The notes beneath the pieces were generated by a model. That model saw only the letters and a program-made list of their open reading frames with translations. It did not search any database and had not been told where the DNA came from. Positions 16,519 through 26,067 of a stretch of 64,000 nucleotides of DNA are shown here, piece by piece. Made by a program: the position numbers and the translations under genes. Each line of letters starts with the position of its first letter. Position 1 is the stretch's first letter. This DNA comes from Dehalococcoidia bacterium (GTDB taxonomy: Bacteria > Chloroflexota > Dehalococcoidia > Bin125), in assembly GCA_022826965.1 (NCBI GenBank), contig JAJDTU010000005.1, forward strand, positions 248,001 to 312,000. Reading direction: 5' to 3'.

Positions 16519-17295
16519 ATGCGACCGAACACCGTGAAACGACAGTGGGCCGCTGGCGAGCCCTCCTTCGGCGCTTGGCTCGGTACCTGCTCGCCGCTCG
16601 CCGCTGAATCCATGGCCCACCAGGGTTGGGACTGGCTCGTAGTTGACGGTGAGCACTCTCCCGTCGACCTGCAGACCATGATTCAGATGTTCCAGGCCAT
16701 CTCGACCACCGACACGGTCCCTATGGCCCGGGCGCAATGGAACGACCCGGTGATCATCAAACGGATCCTCGACGGCGGCGCCTACGGTGTCGTCATTCCC
16801 TGGGTCAATAACCGCGCCGAAGCGGAGCAGGCCGTCGCTGCCTGCCGGTACCCGCCCGACGGACTGCGAGGCTTTGGCGCGTACCGAGGCTTCCTCTACG
16901 GCGGCCCGGACTACGGCGACGAAGCCAACAACGAGATCGCCTGCATCATTCAGATCGAGACCATCGAGGCGGTCGAGCGGATCGACGAAATCCTCTCGGT
17001 GCCCGGCATCGACGCGACTTGCATCGGACCTGCCGACCTCGCCAAGTCGATGGGCATCCCTGTCCGGCCCGACAACCCGCACCCGGACCACATCGCCGCA
17101 TGCGCCGAGGTGCTGGCCGCGTCGCAGCGAATCGACAACCGAGTCGCGCCGGGTATCTTCACCTCCGGCCCGGTCGAAGCAAAGCGGCGCGCCGAGGAAG
17201 GCTGGCTCTACATCCCTTCGGGCAGCGACGGGCAGTTCATGGCCCAGGCGTCTGCCCAGGGCTTGCGCACCGTTCGCAGCTACGGTCAGGACTAG
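16519..17295 (+). CDS. HpcH/HpaI-family aldolase
   Basis: 258 residues, a metal-dependent class II aldolase of the 4-hydroxy-2-oxoheptanedioate/2-keto-3-deoxy-sugar-acid type, cleaving 4-hydroxy-2-oxo acids to pyruvate and an aldehyde. Features are 'FGAWLGTCSPLAAESMA', the catalytic His in 'WLVVDGEHSPVDLQTM', the metal Glu in 'CIIQIETIEAVE' and the metal Asp in 'TCIGPADLAKSMG'. The ATG at 16519 has GGAGG at 16508-16512. The LDH2-type dehydrogenase starts 5 bp after its stop. Aldehyde partner unknown. Confidence 0.9.
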   Translation: MRPNTVKRQWAAGEPSFGAWLGTCSPLAAESMAHQGWDWLVVDGEHSPVDLQTMIQMFQAISTTDTVPMARAQWNDPVIIKRILDGGAYGVVIPWVNNRAEAEQAVAACRYPPDGLRGFGAYRGFLYGGPDYGDEANNEIACIIQIETIEAVERIDEILSVPGIDATCIGPADLAKSMGIPVRPDNPHPDHIAACAEVLAASQRIDNRVAPGIFTSGPVEAKRRAEEGWLYIPSGSDGQFMAQASAQGLRTVRSYGQD

Positions 17296-17299
17296 TTCC

Positions 17300-18415
17300 G
17301 TGGCCTGGACCGGGTTCGATGGACCCGAGACCCGCCAGCGGTTCGACGCCGACGACTTGCGCGGCTTCACTACTGCCGTCCTGCAGTCGTACGGCGTACC
17401 TGCCGACGATGCCAACATCGGCGCCGATGTCCTGATCGATGCAGACCTCGTCGGAATCGAGTCGCACGGTATTGCCCATCTGCCCTGGCACATCGGCTAT
17501 GCCCCCGGGTTCGAGTCGGGCGTAGTCAATCCGACACCTGAAATCAAAGTGTTGCGCGAGAGCCCCGTCTCGGCAGCCTGGGACGGCGATGGCGGCTTCG
17601 GCACGATCGTCTGCCAGAAGGCGATGTCGACCTGTATCGACAAGGCAACGACCAGCGGCATGGCGATGGTCACCGTGCGCAACGGTCGGCACTTCGGCGC
17701 CGCCGGATACTACGCGCACATGGCGGTCGAACACGACCTGATCGGCATGGCGATGTGCAACGTGCCGCCGATCGCCATGGCGGCGGGCGGCAAGGGGCGA
17801 GTGTTCGGGACGAATCCGATCGCGATGGCTGCGCCGATCAGCGACGGCACTCCGTTCCGGCTGGATATCGCGACAACGGCAGTCGCCGGCGGAAAGCTGG
17901 AGATCGCGGGACGGCAAGGCAAGCCGCTGCCCCAGGGTTGGGCCGTCGACGAGGACGGCAGCCACAGCGACGACCCGTTCGTGATGCGCAAGAACGGCGC
18001 CTTGCTTCCACTCGGCTCGACGCTGACGACCAGCTCGCACAAGGGCTACGGGCTCGGCTTGATGGTTGACATCATGTCCGGCGTGCTCTCGGGCGACGGT
18101 TCCGGGCTATTCGCCCCGCGCGGCCAGAATCTGATCCAGGGACAGTGGTTCGCCGCCTGGCGAATCGACCTGTTCTGTGATCCCGACGAGTTCAAGTCGA
18201 GCATGAAGGAAATGGCCGACGCGATCCGTGAGGTACCGCCAGTTGACGGCGTGGAACGTGTCGTGATTCCAGGCGATCCGGAAGAAATCGCCAGGGCGGA
18301 CCGCTCGGTCAATGGCATCCCCCTCGACGACGAGACCATCGAACAGTTGATCGCGCTGGGTGAACAGCGCGGAACTCCATTCCCGGCCCCGGTACACGAA
18401 GGCGCTTCATCATGA
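17300..18415 (+). CDS. LDH2-type malate/L-lactate dehydrogenase family oxidoreductase
   Basis: 371 residues, NAD(P)-dependent 2-oxo-acid/2-hydroxy-acid dehydrogenase of the LDH2 fold, unrelated to classical lactate dehydrogenase. Typical segments are 'DLVGIESHGIAHLPWH' (catalytic His), 'TVRNGRHFGAAGYYAHMAVE', 'GTNPIAMAAP', 'DIATTAVAGGKLEIAGRQGK' and 'SSHKGYGLGLMVDIMSG'. The start is GTG at 17300, 4 nt after the aldolase stop. The end overlaps the MarR gene start (ATGA). It could reduce or oxidise the oxo acid linked to the aldolase next to it. Confidence 0.9.
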   Translation: MAWTGFDGPETRQRFDADDLRGFTTAVLQSYGVPADDANIGADVLIDADLVGIESHGIAHLPWHIGYAPGFESGVVNPTPEIKVLRESPVSAAWDGDGGFGTIVCQKAMSTCIDKATTSGMAMVTVRNGRHFGAAGYYAHMAVEHDLIGMAMCNVPPIAMAAGGKGRVFGTNPIAMAAPISDGTPFRLDIATTAVAGGKLEIAGRQGKPLPQGWAVDEDGSHSDDPFVMRKNGALLPLGSTLTTSSHKGYGLGLMVDIMSGVLSGDGSGLFAPRGQNLIQGQWFAAWRIDLFCDPDEFKSSMKEMADAIREVPPVDGVERVVIPGDPEEIARADRSVNGIPLDDETIEQLIALGEQRGTPFPAPVHEGASS

Positions 18416-18903
18416 CGATGGTCAATGCCGAAATCGATGCGGTCATCGAGAAGATTCTCGACAACTACGGTCGAGCGGCGGGGATCTTCGATCCCAACCG
18501 CCTGGAAGTCTGGGAGGAACTCGGGCTGACGATGTCTCAGCTTCGCGTCCTCTACATGCTGCAGGCGGTGCCCGGCACGCCGGCCGGGGCCGTCGCGACC
18601 CAGCTCAAGGTCCGGCCGTCCACGGCGACGGGCATCATCGACCGTCTGGCCGACAAGCAGAAGCTGGTCAGGCGCGAACGCGACGACTCCGACCGTCGGC
18701 GCGTGCGCATCTTCCTGACCGAACGCGGGCACCGGGTGATTACCGAACTGGATGCCCGCAAACGCGCCGTGATCTGGAGGATCTTCCGCAACTTCAGCGA
18801 GCAAGACCTGGCCGACATTGATCGCACCTTCACATTGCTAACCTCCGAGGCAGAACGCCAGGGCGTGTTGGCGCCCTGGCCGCCCGATCCTGAGGTGATG
18901 TAA
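18412..18903 (+). CDS. MarR-family transcriptional regulator
   Basis: 163 residues. The winged helix-turn-helix reads 'GAVATQLKVRPSTATGIIDR', then 'LVRRERDDSDRRRVRIFLTE', the classic MarR recognition helix and wing. Starts by ATGA overlap with the dehydrogenase and ends one base into the start of the exporter gene. This MarR-plus-DHA2-exporter pairing is the arrangement of emrR/emrAB-type efflux control. It probably represses this operon in response to a small aromatic or acyl ligand, but no operator was identified. Confidence 0.9.
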   Translation: MTMVNAEIDAVIEKILDNYGRAAGIFDPNRLEVWEELGLTMSQLRVLYMLQAVPGTPAGAVATQLKVRPSTATGIIDRLADKQKLVRRERDDSDRRRVRIFLTERGHRVITELDARKRAVIWRIFRNFSEQDLADIDRTFTLLTSEAERQGVLAPWPPDPEVM

Positions 18904-20846
18904 TGTCCGCGGGGCCGCCACAACCTCCCAACGGTCGAGCTGGCGCGCCCTCAGGACCACAGGCAAACCCGAGCAGCGGTCCGCCGCCCGGCATGCCGGG
19001 CATGGGTGAGGTTCCTCCGGGCTGGTTGCTGCCCGAGCGCCGCAAGGTGCTCATCATGATCTGCGTCATGTTGGCGCTCTTCCTGGCAGCCCTTGATCAG
19101 ACGATCTGGAGCGTGGCCGCCCCCAAGGCCGTCGGCGACCTCGGCGGCCTTGACCTCTTCGCCTGGCCCGCAACTTCCTATCTGCTCGGCTCGACCGTCA
19201 TCGTTCCAATCATCGGCAAACTCTCCGATGTCCACGGGCGCAAGCCGTACCTGCTCGCCGGCATCGTCATCTTCCTTATCGCATCCGCTCTCTGTGGCGC
19301 ATCCGGATCGATGTGGGAGCTGATTGGCTTCCGCCTCTTGCAGGGCTTCGGTGCGGCCTTCATCATGGCCAACGCGTTCACGACGATGGGCGACTACTTC
19401 GCTCCAGCCGAGCGAGGCCGCTGGGCCGGCATCATCGGCGGCACCTTCGCGCTGGCCAGCATCATCGGCCCGCTGGCCGGCGGCGTCCTGACCGACGAAC
19501 TCTCCTGGCGCTGGGTGTTCTACATCAACATCCCCGTTGGCGGCCTGGGCCTCCTGGCGATCACCATGATCATGCCGAGGCAGAAGCCGCAGCATCCCAA
19601 CCGCCAGCCGACCGACTGGCTCGGCGCGGGACTGCTGATTGTCGCCGCGACGCCGCTGCTGCTCGCCTTTTCGATGGGCGGCAACCAGTTCGGATGGCTC
19701 GATTCCCCCATCGTCGCCTGCCTGATCATCGCCGTCGTCGCCGCCTTCGTCTGGTGGAAGACGGCCAAACGCAAGGGCGACGACGGCATCATGCCGCTGC
19801 CGATGTTCCAGAACAAGATCTACATGTTCTGCACCGTCGTGATGTTCCTGATCGGCATCGCGATGATGGGCGCCATGTTCAACTTGCCCTTCTTCCTCCA
19901 GGGCGCTCAGGGCATCTCGGCCACCAACTCCGGACTCGTCACGCTACCCATGAGCATCGGCGTGGTGCCCGCCTCCGTCATCACCGGACAGATCCTCGCC
20001 CGCACCGGACGCTACAAACCTCTGGCGATCGTCGGAGGCGTCGGAGCGACGTTTGCGCTGTTCATGCTCTCGCAGCTCAATGTCGATTCCGACCTCAACC
20101 TGGCCCGCCTCTACATGTTCATCATGGGCGCCGCCATGGGCACGCTGATGCCGCTGTATTCCCTGTTGATGCAGAACTCGCTCCCATTCCGACTACTGGG
20201 CGCCGGCACGGCGACCAATCAGTTCTTCCGCCAGATGGGCGCCGCGATGGGCATCTCGCTGTTCGGCGCGATGATCGTCTCGGGATTCTCCTCACAGTTG
20301 ACCAAGGCGTTCCCGGTCGGCTTCGATCAGCTCAAGGAGCGGCCTGAGGTGTTGTTGAACCCCGAGGCCCTTGAAGGATTCCGACAGCAGCTCGAACAAC
20401 AATCTCCCGGTTCCGCCGACGCCGTGATCCAGACCGCGCGCGAGGCGCTGGCCGTGCCCGTGACCGACGTGTTCCTCTACGGCGCCATCGTGATGGGAAT
20501 CGTGCTCGCCATTGCGGTGGTATTGCCCAGGGTCAGATTCCAGACCCAGGAGGAGATGATGGCCAACGCCCGCGCGATGGCAGCCGCCAACCGCCCGCCA
20601 GGCGCTGCCGCCCCCTCGATGCCCGGTGCTCCTGCGGGCGCGCCTGTTCCATCTTCGGGTAAACCGCCATCCAGTTTGCCGACACCGCCTCCGGAACGTC
20701 CTAGAGTGACACCCATACCAGCGGCATCAACCAGCGCCGAGGTTGCTGCCAACGGAGGTTCACCTGTCGACGGTTTGCCTGAGTCGGTACCAATGATCGC
20801 CTCATGGGCGCGACAGCGTCCACACCCGGTCGACAGAGTCAGTTAG
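18903..20846 (+). CDS. DHA2-family MFS exporter (14 helices) with proline-rich ends
   Basis: 647 residues, EmrB/QacA type drug:proton antiporter in the inner membrane. 'LALFLAALDQTIWSVAAPKA' is the typical first helix with D-x-T. 'GKLSDVHGRKPYLLAGI' is the A-motif and 'GGVLTDELSWRWVFYINIPVG' the C-motif. About 50 N-terminal and 90 C-terminal residues are Pro/Gly/Ala-rich and probably disordered, an extension beyond the usual 500-550 residues. The ATG overlaps the MarR stop by 1 nt. Substrate unknown, possibly an intermediate of the preceding catabolic genes. Confidence 0.9.
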   Translation: MSAGPPQPPNGRAGAPSGPQANPSSGPPPGMPGMGEVPPGWLLPERRKVLIMICVMLALFLAALDQTIWSVAAPKAVGDLGGLDLFAWPATSYLLGSTVIVPIIGKLSDVHGRKPYLLAGIVIFLIASALCGASGSMWELIGFRLLQGFGAAFIMANAFTTMGDYFAPAERGRWAGIIGGTFALASIIGPLAGGVLTDELSWRWVFYINIPVGGLGLLAITMIMPRQKPQHPNRQPTDWLGAGLLIVAATPLLLAFSMGGNQFGWLDSPIVACLIIAVVAAFVWWKTAKRKGDDGIMPLPMFQNKIYMFCTVVMFLIGIAMMGAMFNLPFFLQGAQGISATNSGLVTLPMSIGVVPASVITGQILARTGRYKPLAIVGGVGATFALFMLSQLNVDSDLNLARLYMFIMGAAMGTLMPLYSLLMQNSLPFRLLGAGTATNQFFRQMGAAMGISLFGAMIVSGFSSQLTKAFPVGFDQLKERPEVLLNPEALEGFRQQLEQQSPGSADAVIQTAREALAVPVTDVFLYGAIVMGIVLAIAVVLPRVRFQTQEEMMANARAMAAANRPPGAAAPSMPGAPAGAPVPSSGKPPSSLPTPPPERPRVTPIPAASTSAEVAANGGSPVDGLPESVPMIASWARQRPHPVDRVS

Positions 20847-20857
20847 TCGGAGCACCG

Positions 20858-21331
20858 ATGACCACCCCCAACGGCCAACATCCCGCAGATCCCAACGGAG
20901 CGGCGAAACAGGCGACAAGCACCGTGCTCGCGCTTGACGGATGGGGACCCGTCGTGCCCGACCCGCTCGTCAATGGTGCGAACGGCAGCGAACCCGAGGT
21001 TGCGGTCGATGCGGAGCCGGTGATCGAATCCGCGCCACCCCGAGCCGAGTGGCGCGAGTCAATTCACGCCCGGTGGAACCAACAACTCCCCCGAGCGACC
21101 ATTGACCCGCAGCTGATGCGCATCCTGGCGCCGGCTGCAGCGATGGTGATTGCCGTGGTTGTCGCGATCAGGATTGGCTCCGCTTGGCGGGTTGCGAGCG
21201 TACCGGTGCCGGAACCCGAGCCCCCGGACCAATGGACGTTACTGCGACGCCGGATCGCCCTGGCAGTTGACCCGTCACTGACGCCGACCGAGCCGCAGCG
21301 GCGAAACCTGCACGATCTGATTCCCTGGTAG
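20858..21331 (+). CDS. single-pass membrane protein of unknown function
   Basis: 157 residues, unrecognised. A disordered, acidic/proline-rich N-terminal half is followed by one predicted helix at about residues 87-107 ('RILAPAAAMVIAVVVAIRIG'). A short basic C-terminal tail follows. The ATG at 20858 has GGAG at 20848-20851 and lies 11 bp after the exporter stop, so it is probably the last gene of that operon. It may be an accessory to the exporter, inferred from position only. Convergent with gltB 27 bp away. Confidence 0.6.
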   Translation: MTTPNGQHPADPNGAAKQATSTVLALDGWGPVVPDPLVNGANGSEPEVAVDAEPVIESAPPRAEWRESIHARWNQQLPRATIDPQLMRILAPAAAMVIAVVVAIRIGSAWRVASVPVPEPEPPDQWTLLRRRIALAVDPSLTPTEPQRRNLHDLIPW

Positions 21332-21358
21332 CGGCGTCCAAACCGCAGCGCGACGCGG

Positions 21359-24300
21359 CTACTCCTGCGTGGCCAGTGCCTTGGCCTGCTCTTCCGCCCG
21401 CTCGCGCAGCACGCGTTTGTAGTCGCGCGGGATGACCTTCATCATCTGACGCGACACAACGTCCCAGTTCTCGAGGATTTCTCTCGCAAACGGGCTGCCC
21501 GTCCGTTCCGCATGCGTTTCGATCATCTCTTCCAGCATCACCGCATCGTTGCCGTCGTCGACGGGTTCCAGATCAACCATCGCCGGATTGACTGAGTGCT
21601 TCAGAGTGCCATCGGCATCCCAGACGTAGGCAATGCCGCCGCTCATGCCGGCAGCGAAGTTCCGTCCGACCGGTCCGAGCACCACGACCGTGCCACCGGT
21701 CATGTACTCGCAACCGTGGTCGCCGACCCCTTCCACGACCGCCCGGGCGCCAGAGTTACGAACGGCGAATCGTTCGCCCGCTCGGCCCGCCACCCACAAC
21801 GTGCCCCCTGTCGCCCCATAGAGCACCGTGTTGCCGACGAGGACCGCGTCACGGCCTCGGAACCCGGCGCCCTCTTCGGGAGCCACCGAGATCATCCCGC
21901 CGGCCATGCCCTTGCCCACATAGTCGTTCGCTTCGCCGCGCAGATAGAGACGCATGCCGCGAACCAGGAATGCGCCAAACGACTGACCGGCCGAGCCGCT
22001 GAAATGCAGTTCGATCGTGCCGCGCTGCATCCCGAGATCGCCGTACTGCTGAGCAATCCGACCGGAAATCCGGGCGCCGACCGTGCGATGCTTGTTTGTG
22101 ATCCCGAACTTGGCCGAGATGTGTTCGCTCTGCTGAATGTGCGGCTCCAGGATCTCCAGCAAATCGTCATCGAGCCGCAGGTCATCGCGGCGATCGTTGC
22201 GCTCCTGGATGCGCATGCGCGGCAGCGAGGGGTCAGCCTCAATCGGAGCGAGCAGTTTGGTCAGGTCGACCAGCTTCGCGCGCTCCCCCGATCGCGGAGG
22301 TATCTGCTTCAACAAATCCGATCGGCCGATGACCTCCCCAATCGATCGATACCCCAGCTCGGCGAGTATGACCCGCACTTCCTCGGCGACGTGCAGGAGG
22401 AAGTCGATCAACATCTGCGGCTTGCCGAAGTACTTCGCCCGTAGGTCTTCGCGTTGGGTCGCGACGCCGACCGGACACGTGTTCAGGTGGCACTGCCGAG
22501 CCATCTTGCAGCCCAGCGCCACGAGCGCCGCGGTACCGAAGCCATACGCTTCGGCGCCCAGCATCGCCGCAATCACGACATCCCGGCCGGTGTGGAACCC
22601 GCCATCGGTGCGCAGCCGAATCCGCCCGCGCAACCCGTTGACGACGAGCGCCTCGTGAGCCTCCTTGACGCCCAGCTCCCAGGGCGCGCCGGCGTACTTC
22701 ACTGAGGAGAGCGGCGATGCGCCGGTGCCGCCATCGGCACCGGAAATGTGCACCACATCCGCATACGCCTTGGCCACGCCGGTGGCAATCGTCCCGACAC
22801 CCTCGCAGGCAACCAGCTTCACGCAGACGCGAGCCCTTGGATTCGCGATCTTCAAGTCGTAGATCAGCTGGGACAGATCCTCGATCGAGTAGATGTCGTG
22901 GTGGGGCGGAGGTGAGATGAGCTCGACGCCCGGCGTCGAGTGCCGCAGCATGGCGATGTATGCGGTCACCTTGTGGCCCGGCAACTGGCCGCCCTCGCCC
23001 GGTTTCGAGCCCTGTGCGATTTTGATCTCGATCTCTTCGGCGCTGCCGAGGTATGCCGGCGTTACGCCGAAGCGCCCGGAGGCGATCTGTTTGATGTGCG
23101 AGTTGGCGTCTGACTTGTCCCCGGAATCTCGGAATCGCCGCGGATCTTCGCCACCCTCGCCGGTATTCGACGCCGCTCCCAACTCGTTCATCGCGCGGGC
23201 GATATCCTCGTGCGTCTCCGGACTCAGAGCACCCAGCGACATCGCGCCGGTGCTGAACCGAGGCGTAATCGCATCGTGCGGCTCAACCTCATCGAGCGCA
23301 ATCGGACTGCGATCCGAACTGAAGTCGAGCATGTCGCGCAGCGCCGTCGGCTGGCGACTGTTTGCCCGTTCGGCGTAGGTCGCGTATTCCTCTGCGCCTC
23401 CGCCCTGCACCGTCTTGTGCAATGCCCGCCAGATCGGCGGTTCGTTCGCGTGGTAGTCGGCGTTGCGCCGATAGCGGTACCAACCGCCGGCGTCCAGCCC
23501 GTCGGCCGGATACGCTTGCTCGTGGCGCGACAGGGCGTCGGCGCCAATCTCGGCGAAACCGACCCCGCCGATCCGCGAGAGCGTACCGGGGAACGATCGC
23601 TCGACGACCTCCTGGCCGATACCCAGAGCCTCGAAAATCTGCGCACCGTGATACGAGGCTCGCGCCGCGATGCCCATCTTCGACATGATCTTGAGGATGC
23701 CCGCGTCGACCGCTTGCACGTAGCGCTCGATTACTTCGTCGGCATCCATTTCGTCGAACTCGCCTTCGGCGTGGAGCGAGTTCAATGTCTGCAAGGCGAG
23801 GTACGGATGCACGGCATCGGCGCCGAAACCAATCAGACACGAAATCTGGTGAACATCACGGGCATCGCCGCAGTTGGCCACGATCGACGCCGAGAGTCGC
23901 TGTCCGCTCGCAATCAGGTGATGATGAACCGTGGAGACGGCCAACAGCATCGGAATCGGGGCACGATCCTGACCGATGTCTTCGTCGGTCAACAGGATCA
24001 GCGAGTGGCCATCCTCGATCGCATTGTCGACGTGGTCGCAGAGCGCGTCGAGCGCAGCTTCAACGCCCAGGGGACCGTCCTCAACAGGGAACGACGCGTC
24101 GATCACGGCGGCCGAGAATCCAGGCTGCTTGAAGTTGAGCAATGCGCGCAGTTCGTCACTCAGCAACAGTGGAGATCCGAGATGCACCAGACGGGCAGCC
24201 TCGGGCGCCTCCTCGAGCAGCGACTGTCGACGCCCCAACCAGGTATCAAGCGACATGACGTTGCGCTCGCGGATTGAGTCGATCGGCGGATTGGTGACCT

Positions 24301-25912
24301 GGGCGAACTTCTGCTTGAAGTACGTGTACAGCGGTCGGGCAGGATCGTGCAGTACTGAGAGCGGCGTGTCGTCGCCCATCGAACCGACCGGCTCTTTCGC
24401 CTGCCGGGCCATTGGCTTCAACACATACTCGATCTCTTCCCTGCTAAATCCGTGCAGGATCTGCCGCGACAGCAACTCACCCTCGTCCGGTTGAGGAATC
24501 AGCGAAGCATCGATGCCGCCGACCCGCTGCAGTCTGCCCATGTACTGGCGTACCCAGCGCGAGTACGGCATCTGCGAAGAGACGCGCCGCTTGATCTCGT
24601 CGTTCCGCAGGATCTCGTGCCGCTCAGTGTCGACCGCGACCATCTGTCCGGGGCCGAGCCGACCTGACTCGATAATCTCGGACTGATCCAGTTCAATCAG
24701 CCCGACCTCCGAGCCCATCACGACCAAGCCGCTTCTTGTGACCTGGTAGCGCGCGGGGCGCAGGCCGTTGCGATCCATCGCCGCCGCGGCGATTTTGCCA
24801 TCGGTGAATGCCATGGCGGCCGGACCGTCCCACGGCTCCGAGAGGCAAGCGTGGTATTCGTAGAAGCCGTGCAACTCGGGATCCATGTCCTCGAGCTGTT
24901 CCCAGGCCTCGGGAATCAACATCATCATCGCGTGCAGCGGACCACGGCCCGAAGCCACCAACAGTTCGAACGCCTCGTCAAATGCCTGCGAGTCCGAACC
25001 CACCTCGCCCAACACCGGGTGCAACTCGGAGACGGTTTCGCCCCAGACATCGGACTGCAGCGCCGGACCGCGCGCCTGCATCCACAGGCGGTTGCCAAGC
25101 AACGTATTGATCTCACCGTTATGCGCGATGTAGCGGAACGGCTGCGCGATCTTCCAGTTCGGCAAGGTGTTGGTCGCGTAGCGCTGGTGGAAGAGGGCGA
25201 CCGCCGTGACGGTCTCCGGGTTGGTCAGATCGGGGTAGAACCGACTCAGCTGCGGCGCCACCATCAGGCCCTTGTAGACGACCGTCCGGGTCGACATCGA
25301 GACGATGTATGTCCCGGCTGCCGGATCCTCCGACTCGGCGCCACGCAGTGCCTGGTACTCGGCGTCGGCACGACGTCGTGCCAGGTACAGCCGGCGTCCG
25401 AACTCGTCCTCTCCGATACCGGCCGGGCGAGCGATCAGCAACTGCTCAATGCACGGAGCCTCACGTAGCGCCCAGGTTCCGAGCACGGAAGGATCGGTCG
25501 GCACGACGCGCCAGCCGAGCACGTTCAGACCTGTTCGCGAGAGCGCCTGCTCAAGCACCGCACGCCCACGCGATGCCGCGTCTTCGTCCATGGGCAAGAA
25601 GACCATCGCCAGCGCTAGATCATCATCCGGCAAGTCCGCATGGCCGAGCCGCGCCAGGTCGTCCTGCAGGATGGCGTAGGGAATGGAAATCGTGACGCCA
25701 GCCCCGTCTCCAGTGTCCGGATCGGCGTTGACCGCTCCCCGATGGGTCAGGCTGACGACGCCTTCGACGGCCTGCTCGACGAGCCGATGCGTGGCCACAC
25801 CGTCCAGCCGAGCGACGAATCCCGTACCGCACGCATCGCGGAAACTCTCCGGGTCGTGCAGACCCAAGTAGTCTGTCCGGCTCGCTCGGTTCGGATAGTG
25901 GCCAGGCGTCAT
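21359..25912 (-). CDS. gltB: glutamate synthase large subunit
   Basis: 1,517 residues. Makes two glutamates from glutamine and 2-oxoglutarate. Order: class II glutamine amidotransferase with N-terminal nucleophile Cys28 ('DACGTGFVARLDG') after a short propeptide; central domain; FMN-binding synthase domain; 3Fe-4S site Cys1135, Cys1141, Cys1146 ('CKMARQCHLNTC'); C-terminal GxGxG beta helix ('GDHGCEYMTGGTVVVLGPVG'). The ATG at 25912 gives a normal 27-residue propeptide; a longer in-frame start at 25972 would run through a perfect dyad at 25938-25960. No small subunit gltD is adjacent, so it may be ferredoxin-dependent or have gltD elsewhere. Confidence 0.95.
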   Translation of the reverse strand: MTPGHYPNRASRTDYLGLHDPESFRDACGTGFVARLDGVATHRLVEQAVEGVVSLTHRGAVNADPDTGDGAGVTISIPYAILQDDLARLGHADLPDDDLALAMVFLPMDEDAASRGRAVLEQALSRTGLNVLGWRVVPTDPSVLGTWALREAPCIEQLLIARPAGIGEDEFGRRLYLARRRADAEYQALRGAESEDPAAGTYIVSMSTRTVVYKGLMVAPQLSRFYPDLTNPETVTAVALFHQRYATNTLPNWKIAQPFRYIAHNGEINTLLGNRLWMQARGPALQSDVWGETVSELHPVLGEVGSDSQAFDEAFELLVASGRGPLHAMMMLIPEAWEQLEDMDPELHGFYEYHACLSEPWDGPAAMAFTDGKIAAAAMDRNGLRPARYQVTRSGLVVMGSEVGLIELDQSEIIESGRLGPGQMVAVDTERHEILRNDEIKRRVSSQMPYSRWVRQYMGRLQRVGGIDASLIPQPDEGELLSRQILHGFSREEIEYVLKPMARQAKEPVGSMGDDTPLSVLHDPARPLYTYFKQKFAQVTNPPIDSIRERNVMSLDTWLGRRQSLLEEAPEAARLVHLGSPLLLSDELRALLNFKQPGFSAAVIDASFPVEDGPLGVEAALDALCDHVDNAIEDGHSLILLTDEDIGQDRAPIPMLLAVSTVHHHLIASGQRLSASIVANCGDARDVHQISCLIGFGADAVHPYLALQTLNSLHAEGEFDEMDADEVIERYVQAVDAGILKIMSKMGIAARASYHGAQIFEALGIGQEVVERSFPGTLSRIGGVGFAEIGADALSRHEQAYPADGLDAGGWYRYRRNADYHANEPPIWRALHKTVQGGGAEEYATYAERANSRQPTALRDMLDFSSDRSPIALDEVEPHDAITPRFSTGAMSLGALSPETHEDIARAMNELGAASNTGEGGEDPRRFRDSGDKSDANSHIKQIASGRFGVTPAYLGSAEEIEIKIAQGSKPGEGGQLPGHKVTAYIAMLRHSTPGVELISPPPHHDIYSIEDLSQLIYDLKIANPRARVCVKLVACEGVGTIATGVAKAYADVVHISGADGGTGASPLSSVKYAGAPWELGVKEAHEALVVNGLRGRIRLRTDGGFHTGRDVVIAAMLGAEAYGFGTAALVALGCKMARQCHLNTCPVGVATQREDLRAKYFGKPQMLIDFLLHVAEEVRVILAELGYRSIGEVIGRSDLLKQIPPRSGERAKLVDLTKLLAPIEADPSLPRMRIQERNDRRDDLRLDDDLLEILEPHIQQSEHISAKFGITNKHRTVGARISGRIAQQYGDLGMQRGTIELHFSGSAGQSFGAFLVRGMRLYLRGEANDYVGKGMAGGMISVAPEEGAGFRGRDAVLVGNTVLYGATGGTLWVAGRAGERFAVRNSGARAVVEGVGDHGCEYMTGGTVVVLGPVGRNFAAGMSGGIAYVWDADGTLKHSVNPAMVDLEPVDDGNDAVMLEEMIETHAERTGSPFAREILENWDVVSRQMMKVIPRDYKRVLRERAEEQAKALATQE

Positions 25913-25937
25913 ATCGTTAACGTCTATCGATTCCTGG

Positions 25938-25960
25938 GCATTGACTGCCAAGGTCAATGC
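25938..25960. promoter_or_regulatory. perfect dyad upstream of gltB
   Basis: Arms GCATTGAC (25938-25945) and GTCAATGC (25953-25960) with a 7-nt centre, located 26-48 bp upstream of the chosen gltB start. It could be an operator or an mRNA hairpin. A second short palindrome, GAATATTC, lies at 25990-25997. No regulator can be named. Confidence 0.45.
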
Positions 25961-26067
25961 AATTGCGGGCATCTGTGCGGATACTACGTGAATATTCGCA
26001 CAAAGACCGTCCCTACGCTAGCGCTTTCGTTACAGGCCTACCTGATGAGCGATTCGGTGCCGAGGGC

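Noticed and set aside
16441-17493. Extended N-terminus of the Dph6-like protein (593-residue reading)
   Set aside because: The upstream part is antisense to the aldolase and dehydrogenase genes; the ATG at 16440 begins directly at the ATP-binding motif.
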